From positions 67,231,491 to 67,295,490 of the forward strand of contig CM040124.1 in assembly GCA_022559845.1 (NCBI GenBank): a stretch of DNA of 64,000 nucleotides, given 5' to 3'. Source of the stretch: Amorphophallus konjac (taxonomy: Eukaryota; Streptophyta; Magnoliopsida; Alismatales; Araceae). A program made the position numbers and the translations under genes. Below the pieces are notes generated by a model, which was given only the letters and a program-made list of their open reading frames with translations, did no database searches and was not told the origin of the DNA. Below, one piece after another: positions 23,524 to 34,167 of the stretch. Within the stretch, counting starts at the first letter, position 1. Each line of letters opens with the position of its first letter.

Positions 23524-24144
23524 ATGGGGGCGTCCAGGCCCCTGGACGCCCCCATCTTTTTAATTTATTTTATTATTTTCACAGGGCCCAAAAATAAATA
23601 AAAATATATATATTTTAATGGAGGCGTCCAGGCCCCTGGACGCCTCCATAAAAACTAAAAATAATAAATATTTATAAAATGCCATAAAACATAATAAAAT
23701 ATATATATATATATTAATGGAGGCGTCCAGGCCCCTGGACGCCTCCATAAAAATAAGTATAAAAAAGTCAAAATGCCAGCCTTGGCATAAAAGACAAAAT
23801 CAAAATAAAAATAACATATTTTTGGAGGCGTCCAGGCCCCTGGACGCCTCCATCAAATTCATCACGGGCGCCGGCCACCGAACGACGGTTTGTCGTGTGT
23901 GAAAAATCAAAAATTTGAAGACGTCCAGTCAGCTGGACGCGCCCATTTCTGAATCACGAGGCGCCGCTCACAAAACCACGCGTTGTGCCAAACCGCGTGC
24001 GGCCGTCGTCGATTTTCGGTGGACCTGTTTGAGGCGTCCGGGACCCTGGACGCCTCCACAAAAGTATTCCAAAAAAATATATAAAAATAGAATAAAATAT
24101 TATTTCGGCCTTGATGGAGGTGTCCAGGGTCCTGGACGCCTCCA
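23524..24144. repeat. Array of GGCGTCC/GGACGCC palindromes in the LTR U3
   Basis: Seven units occur at 23524-23555, 23618-23649, 23717-23748, 23823-23852, 23930-23949 (weak), 24031-24057 and 24114-24144. The usual arms are GGAGGCGTCCAGG and CCTGGACGCCTCC around two or three central bases, so each can form a hairpin with up to 15 bp of stem. They lie in A/T-rich spacers just upstream of the TATA box. The 3' LTR carries the same series from 47201 to 47731, minus the first unit. Confidence 0.95.
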
Positions 24145-24157
24145 CCCTCCGGAGCTC

Positions 24158-24166
24158 TATAAATAG
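24158..24166 (+). promoter_or_regulatory. TATA box of the Tat 5' LTR
   Basis: TATAAATAG follows GGAGCTC, 14 bp after the last palindrome. The same box is at 47747-47755 in the 3' LTR. Transcription should start near 24190. Confidence 0.8.
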
Positions 24167-24794
24167 AGGCCCACCCCCTCAGTTCTGGGGGAGCTTAGAA
24201 GTGATCCGATAGGCTACCGGAGCCCAGAGGCTACGGAGTCATTTTCTAACCCGTGGGTTCTTTTGTAGGTGGAGGTTCTGCCGGCTTCTCGGGTGCTCAC
24301 GCTCGCGAGAGGAAGGTCATCTTCATCCACCGCGCTTCCACGTCGTCCCCACGCTGCCGGAGCTCCGCCGGATTTCACCATCGACACATCCAATAAGCCA
24401 ATTCTTTCCTTTTCTTCGTAGTTCTTTTGCATTCATCATACTGCATCCTCTATCCCCCTTCATAAGGGCGCCTCTTCTCTTATACTTCTTGCATCCATCA
24501 TCTCATTTCCCTCCTACTCGAGTCCGAGAGGGGTTTAAAAGATAACACCAACCAGGTGTGTGTCTTGCCATCATTTCATTATTTTTATCGCAAGGATTTG
24601 AATACTACACCTCCATCTTTCTAATCCCCTTGTCATTTGTTTGTCGTTGTTTTGCAAGGGTAGCCGAGGAAAGCCCTCTCCGTCGGCCGGCCGGAGGGAG
24701 AGGAAGAAGCAACCCGCCATCTCCCGCTCTTGAGGTAGGCGCGATCACCTTCTTATTTTGGGGTCTTTCGGCCCCTGGCGATCACATCTTATTT

Positions 24795-25260
24795 TCGAGG
24801 CCGCGGCGAGTCACTTCCCCAATGGCCGTTTAAATTTCCGTTCTTATATTCTCTTTATACTCTGTTATATTCTGCTCATATTCTCGAGGCCGCGGCGAGT
24901 CACTTCCTCAATGGCCGTTTAAATTCCCGTTCTTATATGTTATATTCTTATCTATTCGTGTTCTCGAGGCCACGGCGAGTCACTTCCCCAATGGCCGTTT
25001 AAATTCACGTTCTTATACGTTATATTCTTATCTGTTTGTGTTCTCGAGGCCGCGGCGAGTAACTTCCCCAATGGCCGTTTAAATTCCCGCTCTTTGTATT
25101 CTCTCTATATTCTGTCATCTTATTATCTGCTCATATTCTCGAGGCCGCGGCGAGTCACTTCCCCAATGGCCGTTTCAATTCTTGTTATTTAATTTTTGCA
25201 CCATTCCCGTCCCCCCGAGGCCACGGCGAGTCACTTCCCGCTATGGCCGTTTAAACCCCA
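24795..25260 (+). repeat. Tandem GAGGCCGCGGCGAGTCAC repeats in the LTR
   Basis: Six copies of a unit with the core CGAGGCCGCGGCGAGTCACT followed by TCCCCAATGGCCGTTT and a T-rich stretch occur at intervals of about 77-95 bp. They lie downstream of the TATA box and so would be transcribed. The 3' LTR copy is at 48382-48850. Confidence 0.85.
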
Positions 25261-25434
25261 TATTTTGCTATATCACACTTGTCCCGCTCGCCCCGCCGGA
25301 GCAATCTCCCGTGGTGGCCCCTTCTCTCTCTTCTCTTATTTCTGTGTTGCAGCAAACAAACACCAAAAGAAAGAGGTGCCGCGCGCGCTCTGCGTCCTCT
25401 CCGCTCTTCCCCGAACCGCGTGACGTCGCTCACA

Positions 25435-26029
25435 GATTGGCGATCACGGTGGGACCGCTTACTGCTTCCTTTCGGCTACCCTTGCAAGTTCGGCACCACC
25501 CGTGCCTCTCCACCTTCGCGCCCGCGCGCGCCCCCGTTGTGCTCACGGCAGCACCGTCAGTTCTGATTGGTTCTTTGTTTATTATATGTCTGTTATTTCT
25601 GTTGTTTTCCCACTCCATATATATGTCAGCATTCCATTGCATACATCCATTCCTCTTTTCTATCCTTTTTCTCATTTTTTGAGGATCACCCTTTCCCGGT
25701 GAAGGAAGGACTCTCCGTTTGGGAATTCCTCTCAACGGACTAGAATCTCCTACACTGGGACCTCCGTAAGTCCCCGACATCGAAGAATCTCCTCTTCGTT
25801 CACTGGACTGGTTGTACCATTGAAGTTCCCCGGAGTTAGTCATTTCATTCGTGGTGAGACGAGAGACCCTAGCTGACACGGCGGTGAAACAAAAACAAAC
25901 TAGGGTCCCCATTTTGTGTGAACTTCGGATCTCGCTAAAAATACAAAAAAATCATCAAAATCAAAACACAAAAAAAGGGCGTAAAGGCATCCACTTGTTT
26001 GATAATCTCTGCTACCTACTTGCTAGTGT
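25435..26029 (+). other. Primer site and leader before gag
   Basis: TGGCGATCACGGTGGGACC (25438-25456) starts three bases after the LTR. Position and TGG start fit a primer-binding site; I do not assign the tRNA. The following leader is noncoding and A-rich near the end (25935-25980). Confidence 0.65.
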
Positions 26030-29000
26030 ATGTTTTTACGTTCTGGGAAAACTGTGAGCATGTCTCACGAGTCTTTTGAGGAGAACCACCCTAGCCGTGG
26101 TTTGTCAGTCGACCCGCGAGTCTATGCTATGGACTCGGGTCCTTCTCATGACCCCTCGCATGAGGTGCAGGTTATTGCCGGGGACACGTCCCCGCCACAG
26201 GATATCACTTCCTTACTGGGCGTCCTCGCCAACACGGAGCTTACCTCTGAACAGCTCCGGGCCTTCCAGGCCATTCTAAAAGGGAAATCTGTTTCCCCCA
26301 CGCCCCAGGAGTCAACTCCGGCCATCGCACCTCTCCAAGAGTCCGTGCAGGCCATTCCATCTCCCTCATTGGCGCAAGCCATCCAGTCTCCCTCGCTTCA
26401 AGGACAAGCGAGCCAACAACCACCCTCATTCCAGTTCCCATCACAATCTCAAACTCCCGTTGTTCCCCAGACACCACTTCAGCCGGGGCCAACTGTCGGC
26501 GGTCCGATAGCTCCCTCTCATTCTGGGTTCCCCCCTCAAGTCTCCGGGAGACAGTTTCTCCCCCAGTGGCAAGTGCCACCTTCACCTCCAGAGGAGCTCG
26601 CCCAATCGCTCCTCAATAGGTTCAACCGCATGGACGAGCAGTTTCAAAATTTGAGAAGGATGGTGGACGTGAAAGCCACCCCGGAGGTTGCTTTGCCAAT
26701 CCTTCCCGTCATTCATCTTCCTCCCTCCGAAATGCCCACGTACCGCAGATACAATGGTACCGGCAACCCCTTCATTCATCTCAAGGATTTCATGTATGAG
26801 TCCTCTTACTGGCAAAACGATCAGAGGTCCCTGGCATACCTCTTTCGGAGATCATTGGATGGTCCCGCGCTTGAGTGGTTCTATTCTCTGGAGCCCCGCG
26901 AGGCCGAGAATTTTGAAATAGTCCAGAGAAGGTTCTTGCAGAAATATAGGGATAGGGTCGGTCCCTCACTCTCCATTACCGACCTAGTGGCCGAAAAGAT
27001 GAAACCCGACGAGGATTTTGTCCGATATGCTGATAGATGGAGGTCTCTGGCGGAAAGAATAAGGGATACTCTCTCCGAGCCCGAACAAGTGAAGATGATT
27101 GTGTCTAATGCAACCCCACAGTTCAGACATGTCCTGGCCATGAATAAACTTACTACAGTGAAGGAACTCTATGAAAGGGCCCGATACATCCAAAACCAGC
27201 TAAAAGACTCCCCCATCATGAACATGTTTGAGTCGCCGAAGCCCAAAGTGGTCAAAAAGACAGGCGTTGGTGTCCCGGGCGGAGCCACAGAAGGGGTCGT
27301 GACAAATGAGCAAGTCAGTGCGGTCAACAATGCCAACTATGCAGTCAACCCAAGGCCTCCACAAATGCCCCGACTTCCCCTTCAACCGGGTCCTTTCCCT
27401 CTTCGTCCTCCACCCCAAAATAATCCACCCCAGGATAATATGCCTCCATTACGCCAACCCCAGCAACAACAACCACAACCTCAGCAACAACAACCACCGC
27501 TTCAGTACAACCAAGTTCCACCCCCGGGGAACTGTGGTCCCCAACAGCAACAAAGGAGGCCGCTCGGTCCCAAGAGAGCCTACTATCCACCATTGCTGGA
27601 AACCTTAGCAGACATTTTTAATGCCCTCATGGCATCAAACCAACTCGCCCTACCCAGAGAAAGGCCCGCGTGGCCCCCCAATGTTGATACCTCCAAATAC
27701 TGCGTCTACCACAGGCAGCCGGGACACACAGTGGATTACTGCTTCCATTTCAAAGATTACATCCATGATATAAATGATGAACATCAAATAGATTGGGATG
27801 AGATGAGACGATACGTCGCGGCTCTCAAGGCTAGGAGACCTCCTCATAGGCTACAGCAGCAGTTACAACAGCAACAGCAACAGCAACCACAACAACAACA
27901 GCAGGCTCAGCAGGCCCCACAACAACAGCCCGACATGGGCATAATCCAGAATCCACTACCGGAGCACCAACAGCCCAATCATCAGGTTAATCCCATCTCC
28001 TCCTTCCCAGAAGTCGGGAGAGAGCAGGTGTGGCACCAGGAAAGTACCTCCATTCTTTATACCTCCAACCCTATCGTCATGCAACCCCCTCACCTTGCCC
28101 GGGTAGCACCTCTCTCTCATCAACCCGCGTCAGTATCACCATCATCATTTCCACTACCATTACGTCCTCTCATCCGCACCCCGACCTCCTATCAACCGAC
28201 ACTCTCCACTACGCCTTCACACCCTCTCATCTTCTCTCACTCCCCCACTTTACCATCCACCTCTACCACATTTACCCCTACGCCTTCTAAACCCCTTATC
28301 ATCCGTCAACCATACATTATCCCATCTTTCTCCACCACATCACCACTAATGCCTTCAAAACCACTCATTAACCATCACCCACCTCAAAATCATTTCCCAC
28401 TTCAAGCCCTACCCACTCCTACTTCGTCTCCACCGCCACCTTCTAGACCCCATATCCTTCATAATCCGCGCAATATCCCCTCTACCTCCACCATGCCGCC
28501 ACCTAACAAACCCCTCGTCAGAATCCCTACTCCCGTCATCACCCCTGCTTCATCAGCCATTCCTCCACCACTACCCCTCAAACCTCTGTTAAAACCCACT
28601 GCTACCCCCACAGAGGTACAAAAGCCGCAGGCAATGGTGCTCCGGAGTGGAAGGATTTTCCACAGGGTTTTTCCCCACAACAGTCAGAATCCTGAGCAAT
28701 CTCAGCCAGAGAAGGATGATGCAGAACAACCAGAAAGAGCTATCCCTGGAACACAGTATGATCTATTGAAACACTTGGACAAGACACCTACCCGGATCTC
28801 CATCCTAGAGCTACTTCAAAGATCCACATCCCACCAGGCGGCCTTGATGGAATATCTTCAAAAAGTCATGGTTAATGAAGACCTCCCCGTGGAGAAGATT
28901 TCGACCGTCCTGACCCCAACAGACACACAACCAGCCATCATGTTTCACAACTACGAGCTCGCTCCCAAGGAAGCTTGGAAATATGCATTGTGCATTTCAA

Positions 29001-30391
29001 TAAAAATCAATGGGGTATCCATAAACCCGTGTCTTGTGGATACGGGTGCATCCATAAATGTGATCTCCATGAGCACTCTTCAGTTGTGTGGGGTCAACGA
29101 GGAACAAATAAGACCTTCCTCGATCACGGTCACGGCTTATGATAATAGCAAAAGGCCGCCACAGGGGATGATTATTCTGAAGGCAGAACTAGGCCCCATG
29201 GCAATTCCCACGGAATTCCATGTCCTCGACATGGACCCCACATTCAAGGCTATACTGGGTCGCCCTTACATCGAAGCCATGGACGCTGTGCCTTCCACCA
29301 ACCATCAGTGCATGAAGTTTCCTTACAATGGGAGAATTATTAAAGTGGTCAGTACACCTGTCCTTCACACAGTGGATGCTATCAACACCTCTCTGCCTTC
29401 TGTTTGGCCGTCTCATCGGCCCATATTGTCACTGCTGGACGTACGTGATCCATCTCATGTTCCACTAGCACCAAAGGAGCCGGTCAAGGCAACCACAACA
29501 TCATGTCTCCCTTTTCACTCCAAAGGTTGGGAGATTATGAGGAACATCGGCTATCAACAAGGAAAAGGTCTGGGCGCACAGTTACAGGGTATGCTCAAAC
29601 CGCCAAAGAAAATTAGGCCGAACCGTAGGTTTGGCCTAGGCTTCAAAGGACCGTTCAAGGCAGATTGGAAGCCCCTCACGTGGACTCTATCAAACCACTT
29701 CAACAGAGGGCCCGTTGTTCAGATGGGAGATCACCCACGAGAAGCATATGGTGGATCACATGCTGTATATTTGGTTGAAAAATGTCCGAGGATCACCAAA
29801 AGAGGCAAGATCAAAGATCCGGAATGCGAGTGGGACAAATGGTTCGACATACGGGACATTTACGTTGCACTGGAAAGGATGTTCTCATCTCCGCAGCTTG
29901 AAGGACCACCATTGATCTCCGAAATACCAGAGAATATTACCACTCTTGCCAAGGTTCCAAACTATCCTCGTCCTTGCCAAAAGGACTCTGTCATCGACGG
30001 ATCTTCATCCGTCCTCAACATTGCCGTCGACGGCTCATTAGCCGCCATCCTCTCCATCCACTCGTCTCAGCCTTTGCTGATATCTTCTTCCTGGGCCAGA
30101 CAATTGTCTGATGATCTTCCCAGGTCCCCTTCTTTGCTTACATACCTGCGCGGGCTTTTCAACCCGCGCCAGGTCTTCAACCATGATCTACTCTATGAGC
30201 CTCACAATCCTCTAGTCATAACCCCTTTTCTCTCTCCTCCAATCTCTTTTCACTGCTTTGTCATTAAAAATGAAAACGAAAAAAAAACGTCAATTTTCAA
30301 ACTCTCCAACAACACATCTTCGTTGAGGAAACCTCCTACATCTCCCACGGGTGCGTACCACCTTGCGGACCACCCGTCCAAGGTCCGATGA
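26030..30391 (+). CDS. gag-protease polyprotein with G-patch, Tat-type element
   Basis: This is an uninterrupted 1453-residue frame. Residues ~235-390 form the retrotransposon gag core (EWFYSLEPREAENFE, FVRYADRWRSLAERI). A Gln/Pro-rich segment follows (QQQQPQPQQQQPP near residue 490). The CCHC-like knuckle is YCVYHRQPGHTVDYC (~557). A Ser/Pro/Thr-rich linker spans ~690-870. The aspartic protease has CLVDTGASINVIS (~1002) and AILGRPYIEAMD (~1075). A G-patch motif (IGYQQGKGLGAQLQG, with GLGF downstream) is at ~1170-1205. Gag packages the RNA and the protease matures the polyprotein. The TGA at 30389-30391 overlaps the pol ATG as ATGA. The first ATG lies 595 nt after the 5' LTR; a start at the nearby MSHESFEENH is also possible. 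Confidence 0.9.
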   Translation: MFLRSGKTVSMSHESFEENHPSRGLSVDPRVYAMDSGPSHDPSHEVQVIAGDTSPPQDITSLLGVLANTELTSEQLRAFQAILKGKSVSPTPQESTPAIAPLQESVQAIPSPSLAQAIQSPSLQGQASQQPPSFQFPSQSQTPVVPQTPLQPGPTVGGPIAPSHSGFPPQVSGRQFLPQWQVPPSPPEELAQSLLNRFNRMDEQFQNLRRMVDVKATPEVALPILPVIHLPPSEMPTYRRYNGTGNPFIHLKDFMYESSYWQNDQRSLAYLFRRSLDGPALEWFYSLEPREAENFEIVQRRFLQKYRDRVGPSLSITDLVAEKMKPDEDFVRYADRWRSLAERIRDTLSEPEQVKMIVSNATPQFRHVLAMNKLTTVKELYERARYIQNQLKDSPIMNMFESPKPKVVKKTGVGVPGGATEGVVTNEQVSAVNNANYAVNPRPPQMPRLPLQPGPFPLRPPPQNNPPQDNMPPLRQPQQQQPQPQQQQPPLQYNQVPPPGNCGPQQQQRRPLGPKRAYYPPLLETLADIFNALMASNQLALPRERPAWPPNVDTSKYCVYHRQPGHTVDYCFHFKDYIHDINDEHQIDWDEMRRYVAALKARRPPHRLQQQLQQQQQQQPQQQQQAQQAPQQQPDMGIIQNPLPEHQQPNHQVNPISSFPEVGREQVWHQESTSILYTSNPIVMQPPHLARVAPLSHQPASVSPSSFPLPLRPLIRTPTSYQPTLSTTPSHPLIFSHSPTLPSTSTTFTPTPSKPLIIRQPYIIPSFSTTSPLMPSKPLINHHPPQNHFPLQALPTPTSSPPPPSRPHILHNPRNIPSTSTMPPPNKPLVRIPTPVITPASSAIPPPLPLKPLLKPTATPTEVQKPQAMVLRSGRIFHRVFPHNSQNPEQSQPEKDDAEQPERAIPGTQYDLLKHLDKTPTRISILELLQRSTSHQAALMEYLQKVMVNEDLPVEKISTVLTPTDTQPAIMFHNYELAPKEAWKYALCISIKINGVSINPCLVDTGASINVISMSTLQLCGVNEEQIRPSSITVTAYDNSKRPPQGMIILKAELGPMAIPTEFHVLDMDPTFKAILGRPYIEAMDAVPSTNHQCMKFPYNGRIIKVVSTPVLHTVDAINTSLPSVWPSHRPILSLLDVRDPSHVPLAPKEPVKATTTSCLPFHSKGWEIMRNIGYQQGKGLGAQLQGMLKPPKKIRPNRRFGLGFKGPFKADWKPLTWTLSNHFNRGPVVQMGDHPREAYGGSHAVYLVEKCPRITKRGKIKDPECEWDKWFDIRDIYVALERMFSSPQLEGPPLISEIPENITTLAKVPNYPRPCQKDSVIDGSSSVLNIAVDGSLAAILSIHSSQPLLISSSWARQLSDDLPRSPSLLTYLRGLFNPRQVFNHDLLYEPHNPLVITPFLSPPISFHCFVIKNENEKKTSIFKLSNNTSSLRKPPTSPTGAYHLADHPSKVR
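30279..30287 (+). promoter_or_regulatory. Candidate -1 frameshift site (A9) in the gag/pol overlap
   Basis: Nine consecutive A lie in GAA-AAA-AAA-ACG of the gag frame. The -1 frame is open from 30274 (after TGA at 30271) to the pol stop at 31318, so slipping back one base here fuses gag-protease to pol. The heptamer A-AAA-AAA in the correct phase is at 30280-30286. Confidence 0.45.
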
Positions 30392-33300
30392 GCAACCTTT
30401 TCTACCCCTCCTCTGAGGGGTCTTCTCCTGTACATTCTACACCATCCTCTTCGTCTTGCTCTTCTTCTGTAAATATTGTCAATCAATCTAGGAATGATAG
30501 GCCAAGGGTAGTACCTAGGAAGAAATCCAAGGGTAGGCAGATCCCTCGTCGATTCCTTCTGGATTTGGCCGCCAGGTGTCAGGCCCTTCTTGTCATCCCC
30601 CAGTTGTTAGAAAATCCCATCCAGCTACCCGAAATAGAATGCGAGGGCGACTGTGCATCTGATGAAGGGTATGGAGTCTACGAGATCACGGATGAAGAAT
30701 GCCCCACTGAAGATGAGGGTGAAGAATATGAGGATGCGGCGGGCGCATACGCTATTGGAATGAGGAGATTCGACGAGCCGTCAACCGCCGTAGAAGAATC
30801 CACCAAAGAAGTCAACTTGGGAACTGAGGAAGATCCTAAGATCATCCTCATAAGTGACAACCTACCACCCTCTGAAGAAGAGGCATTAATTGAGGTTCTC
30901 AAGGAATATAAGGACACGTTTGCATGGAGCTACGAGGATATGCCGGGTCTGGATTCAACCTTGGTCGAACACCGTTTAACCCTAAAACCTAGGTCCATCT
31001 CGGTAAAACAAAGGTTAAGGCGTTTCCACCCTCAGATGGCTTTGAAAATGAAGGAAGAGGTCGATAAGCTCCACAAAGCCAGGTTCATTAGAGTCGTTCT
31101 TTATCCTCAATGGGTGGCGAACATTGTCCCGGTCATGAAAAAAGATGGGAAAGTCAGGATTTGCATCGACTTCCGGGACCTTAACCGCGCGTGTCCAAAG
31201 GATGATTTTCCCTTACCTCACATTGATGTACTGATTGATAACACGGCAGGCTATGAAACCCTCTCTTTCATGGATGGATTTTCAGGATACAATCAAATTC
31301 GTTTGGCAGAAGAAGATTAGGAAAAGACGTCATTCACTACCCCTTGGGGAACATATTGTTACGTGGTCATGCCATTCGGATTAAAGAATGCTGGAGCTAC
31401 TTACCAAAGAGCGATGATGGCCATATTTCATGACATGATGCACATATATCTGGAAGTGTATGTGGATGACTTATTGGTGAAATCAAGGACCAGGATGGAA
31501 CATCTAGAAGTTTTGGCTAAGGTCTTACAAAGGTCAAGAGAGTTCCAATTGAAAATGAACCCGAAGAAGTGTGTGTTTGGTGTGTCGTCAGGTAAATTGC
31601 TGGGGTTCATTGTGAGTAAAAGAGGGATCGAGATAGATCCCGACAAAGCTAAGGCCATCAGGGATATGCCGCCTCCCAAGAATTTGAGGGAAGTCCGAGG
31701 TTTAATCGGGAGGTTGCAGTTTATTCGTCGGTTTGTGTCCCAACATTCACAAAGGTGTAGACCTCTCTACGAGTTGACCAAGCCAGGAGTAGAATTCCAC
31801 TGGAATTCTAAATGTCAGAAAGCTTTTGAAGGGTTGAAGGAATATCTGGCTAGTCCGCCCGTTCTCATCCCACCCAAATCAGAAAAACCTCTGATCCTTT
31901 ACGTCTCAGTCTTGGATGACTCCGTGGGAGCCGTCCTCGCACAAGCTGATGAAGAAGGCAAGGAACGGACAACCTATTACTTGTCCAAACTTCTCAATCC
32001 CTGTGAGCAGAAGTACACCGGCATGGAGAAAACCTGTGCTGCCCTCGTTTGGGTAGTGCAGAAATTGAAGCACTATTTCTTGGCTCACGAAGTCCACTTG
32101 ATTGCTCGAATGAATCCTATCAAATTTCTTCTGGAGAAAGCCGTCCTTACGGATAGGCTAGCACGCTGGCAAAGTTTTCTCTCTCAGTTCGACATCACCT
32201 ACATCCAGCAAAAGGCGATTAAAGGCTATGCCACAGCCGAGCATCTCGCTCATCATCCTCTCCCCAAGTTCGATCCCGTCCAATCAGAGTTTTCAGATGA
32301 GGAACTAATGTCCATCAACCAATCAGATGAGCCAATGTGGACGCTATATTTTGATGGAGCTCTGAATTCTCAAGGGAGAGGAATCGGCATCGCCCTCCTG
32401 TCGCCTGAAGGCCTCACATTCCCGTTGGCATACCAGCTCAAATTTTCAGTCACCAACAATATAGCTGAATATGAAGCCCTTCTAGCTGGCCTAGAACTCG
32501 CTCATTCTTTTCGTATCACTGAGTTGCGAGTCGTAGGTGATAGTCAACTCATCCTTCGCCAGGTGCTCACTAAATATCGCACTCGCGATCCCAAACTCAA
32601 GCCATACCAAGAACTCACTGCTGCCTTTGCCAAACTGTTCGCCAAACTGATCTTTGTTCATGTCCCTCGTCATCAGAATATTCTCACCGATGCCCTCGCC
32701 TCGTTCGCATCATCCATAAGGTTCCCTCTAGGAAGATGGTTTAAGTCCATTTCCATCTATAAACTTCACGCCCCTGCAATCGATGATGCTTCCTACGTAA
32801 ATATCAAAGACAGGATAGTAAGGAAGATCCTGCAGCAAGATATCCTTGAGAAGAGGGAAATCATGTTGGCAGAGGCCGAAGAAGAACTGGCTGATGAAGA
32901 GAAACCATGGTTCTATGAAATTGTCAAATACTACCAAGATCAGTCTTATCCTGAAGGGGCCACCGCAGAGGACAAGAAAGCCATAAGAAGGGTGGCTCAG
33001 AAATACACATTGGTTGGAGGTCTACTCTATAGGAGGAGCCTTACTGGTATTCTGTTAAGATGTCTTGGTGACGATGAGGTTTGGAAATGTGTAGAAGAGA
33101 CGCACTCGGGTGTGTGCGGTGGCCACGTGAATAGTCAGATGCTTGCCAAGAAGATCATTCGTCAAGGCTTTTTTTGGCCCACTATGGAAGAGGATTGTAC
33201 TGTCTATGTCCGTAGGTGTGTCAAGTGTCAACTTCACGCCGATAAAATCCATTCACCATCTTCCTCACTTCATCCAATATCCTCCCCATGGCCTTTCTCC

Positions 33301-34167
33301 ATGTGGGCATTCGACATCATTGGTCCCCTAGGTGATCCCAATTCCCTCACCAAGCAGAAATCTTTCATCCTTACTGCGACGGAATACTTCACCAAATGGG
33401 CCGAAGCCGAAGCTTACGCGGAAATCAAGGCATCAACAGTCTGTAAGTTCATCATGAAGAACATCCTCGCCAGGTTCGGCGTCCCAAGCACAATCGTCAC
33501 CGACAATGGGCCACAGTTCATTTCTCAGGACCTTCAGGACCTCTGCAAAAGGTACGCAATTGCATTGCATCATTCATCACCTTATTACCCACAAGGTAAC
33601 GGCCAAGCGGAGGCCACCAATAAAACATTGCTCAAAATCATCAAAAAAACCTGTGAGTCTAGTAAGTTTTCAGACTGGCCAGAAAAGCTTATCGAAGCTC
33701 TATGGGCCTATCGTACTTCAATCCGTACCCCCACCGGGCAGACTCCATTTGCCCTTACTTATGGTATGGAAGCGGTAGTCCCATATGAGACTCTGATCCC
33801 TTCTCTCAGGGTACAATTGGACGAGGACTTTCCCCTCGACGATCGTCGTAATTCACTCCTCGCCCAGTTGGAACTCTTGGATGAGAAGCGACTGGCCGCT
33901 GCCGAACACGCACATGTGTATCAAAATAGACTCGCTCGCTTTTACCAAAAGAAAGTCGTTGAGAGAAAATTCAAAGTCGGTGAGATGGTCGTAAAAAGAA
34001 TTTTTGTCAAACCTGGAGGTCCGCTTTCTAAACTCCAACCCAATTGGGAAGGACCATTTGTAATTCAAGCCGTGTACCCTGGCAACGCCTACAAGCTAGT
34101 CAACGCCGAAGGGACCGAGTTATCCCACCCTTGGAATGGGCTTTATCTTAAGAAATACTACCCTTAG
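30388..34167 (+). CDS. pol polyprotein (RT, RNase H x2, integrase) with one in-frame TAG
   Basis: RT carries YPQWVANIVPVMKKDGKVRI, CIDFRDLNRACP, MPFGLKNAGATYQRAM and the catalytic YVDDLLV (~31460). RNase H 1 follows (~31890-32200), then a second, archaeal-like RNase H (LYFDGALNSQGRGIGIAL, NNIAEYEALLAGLELA, 32340-32720). The integrase has a zinc finger ending CVKCQ (~33220), the core D residues in AFDIIG and TDNGPQFIS, a Glu in GNGQAEATNK, and the end GLYLKKYYP. TAG at 31318-31320 falls between LAEED and EKTSF in RT; the frame is otherwise open. It is either a recent nonsense mutation (CAG would give it) or a readthrough site. Without suppression RT is truncated before its YVDD motif. Confidence 0.9.

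Larger units (their letters stand above)
23265..25434 (+). repeat. 5' LTR of the 25.8-kb Tat element
   Basis: From left to right it holds the start, an array of palindromes (23524-24144), a TATA box (24158), a leader with AG-GTGGAGG-like splice signals, and a set of six ~80-95-bp repeats (24795-25260). It ends at CTCACA before the primer site. Compared with the 3' LTR it has one extra palindrome unit near 23524. Confidence 0.95.

Noticed and set aside
23524..24144. Miniature inverted-repeat transposons (MITEs)
   Set aside because: The palindromes are ~30 bp with no internal sequence, no target duplications and regular spacing before a TATA box; they look like cis modules, not insertions.
25430..25912. 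160-codon minus-strand frame over the LTR end and leader
   Set aside because: It overlaps the primer site and leader; composition follows GC-rich LTR sequence; no homology seen.
26146..29416. Several 70-115-codon minus-strand frames inside gag
   Set aside because: Shadows of the long gag-protease frame, especially its Pro/Gln-rich parts.
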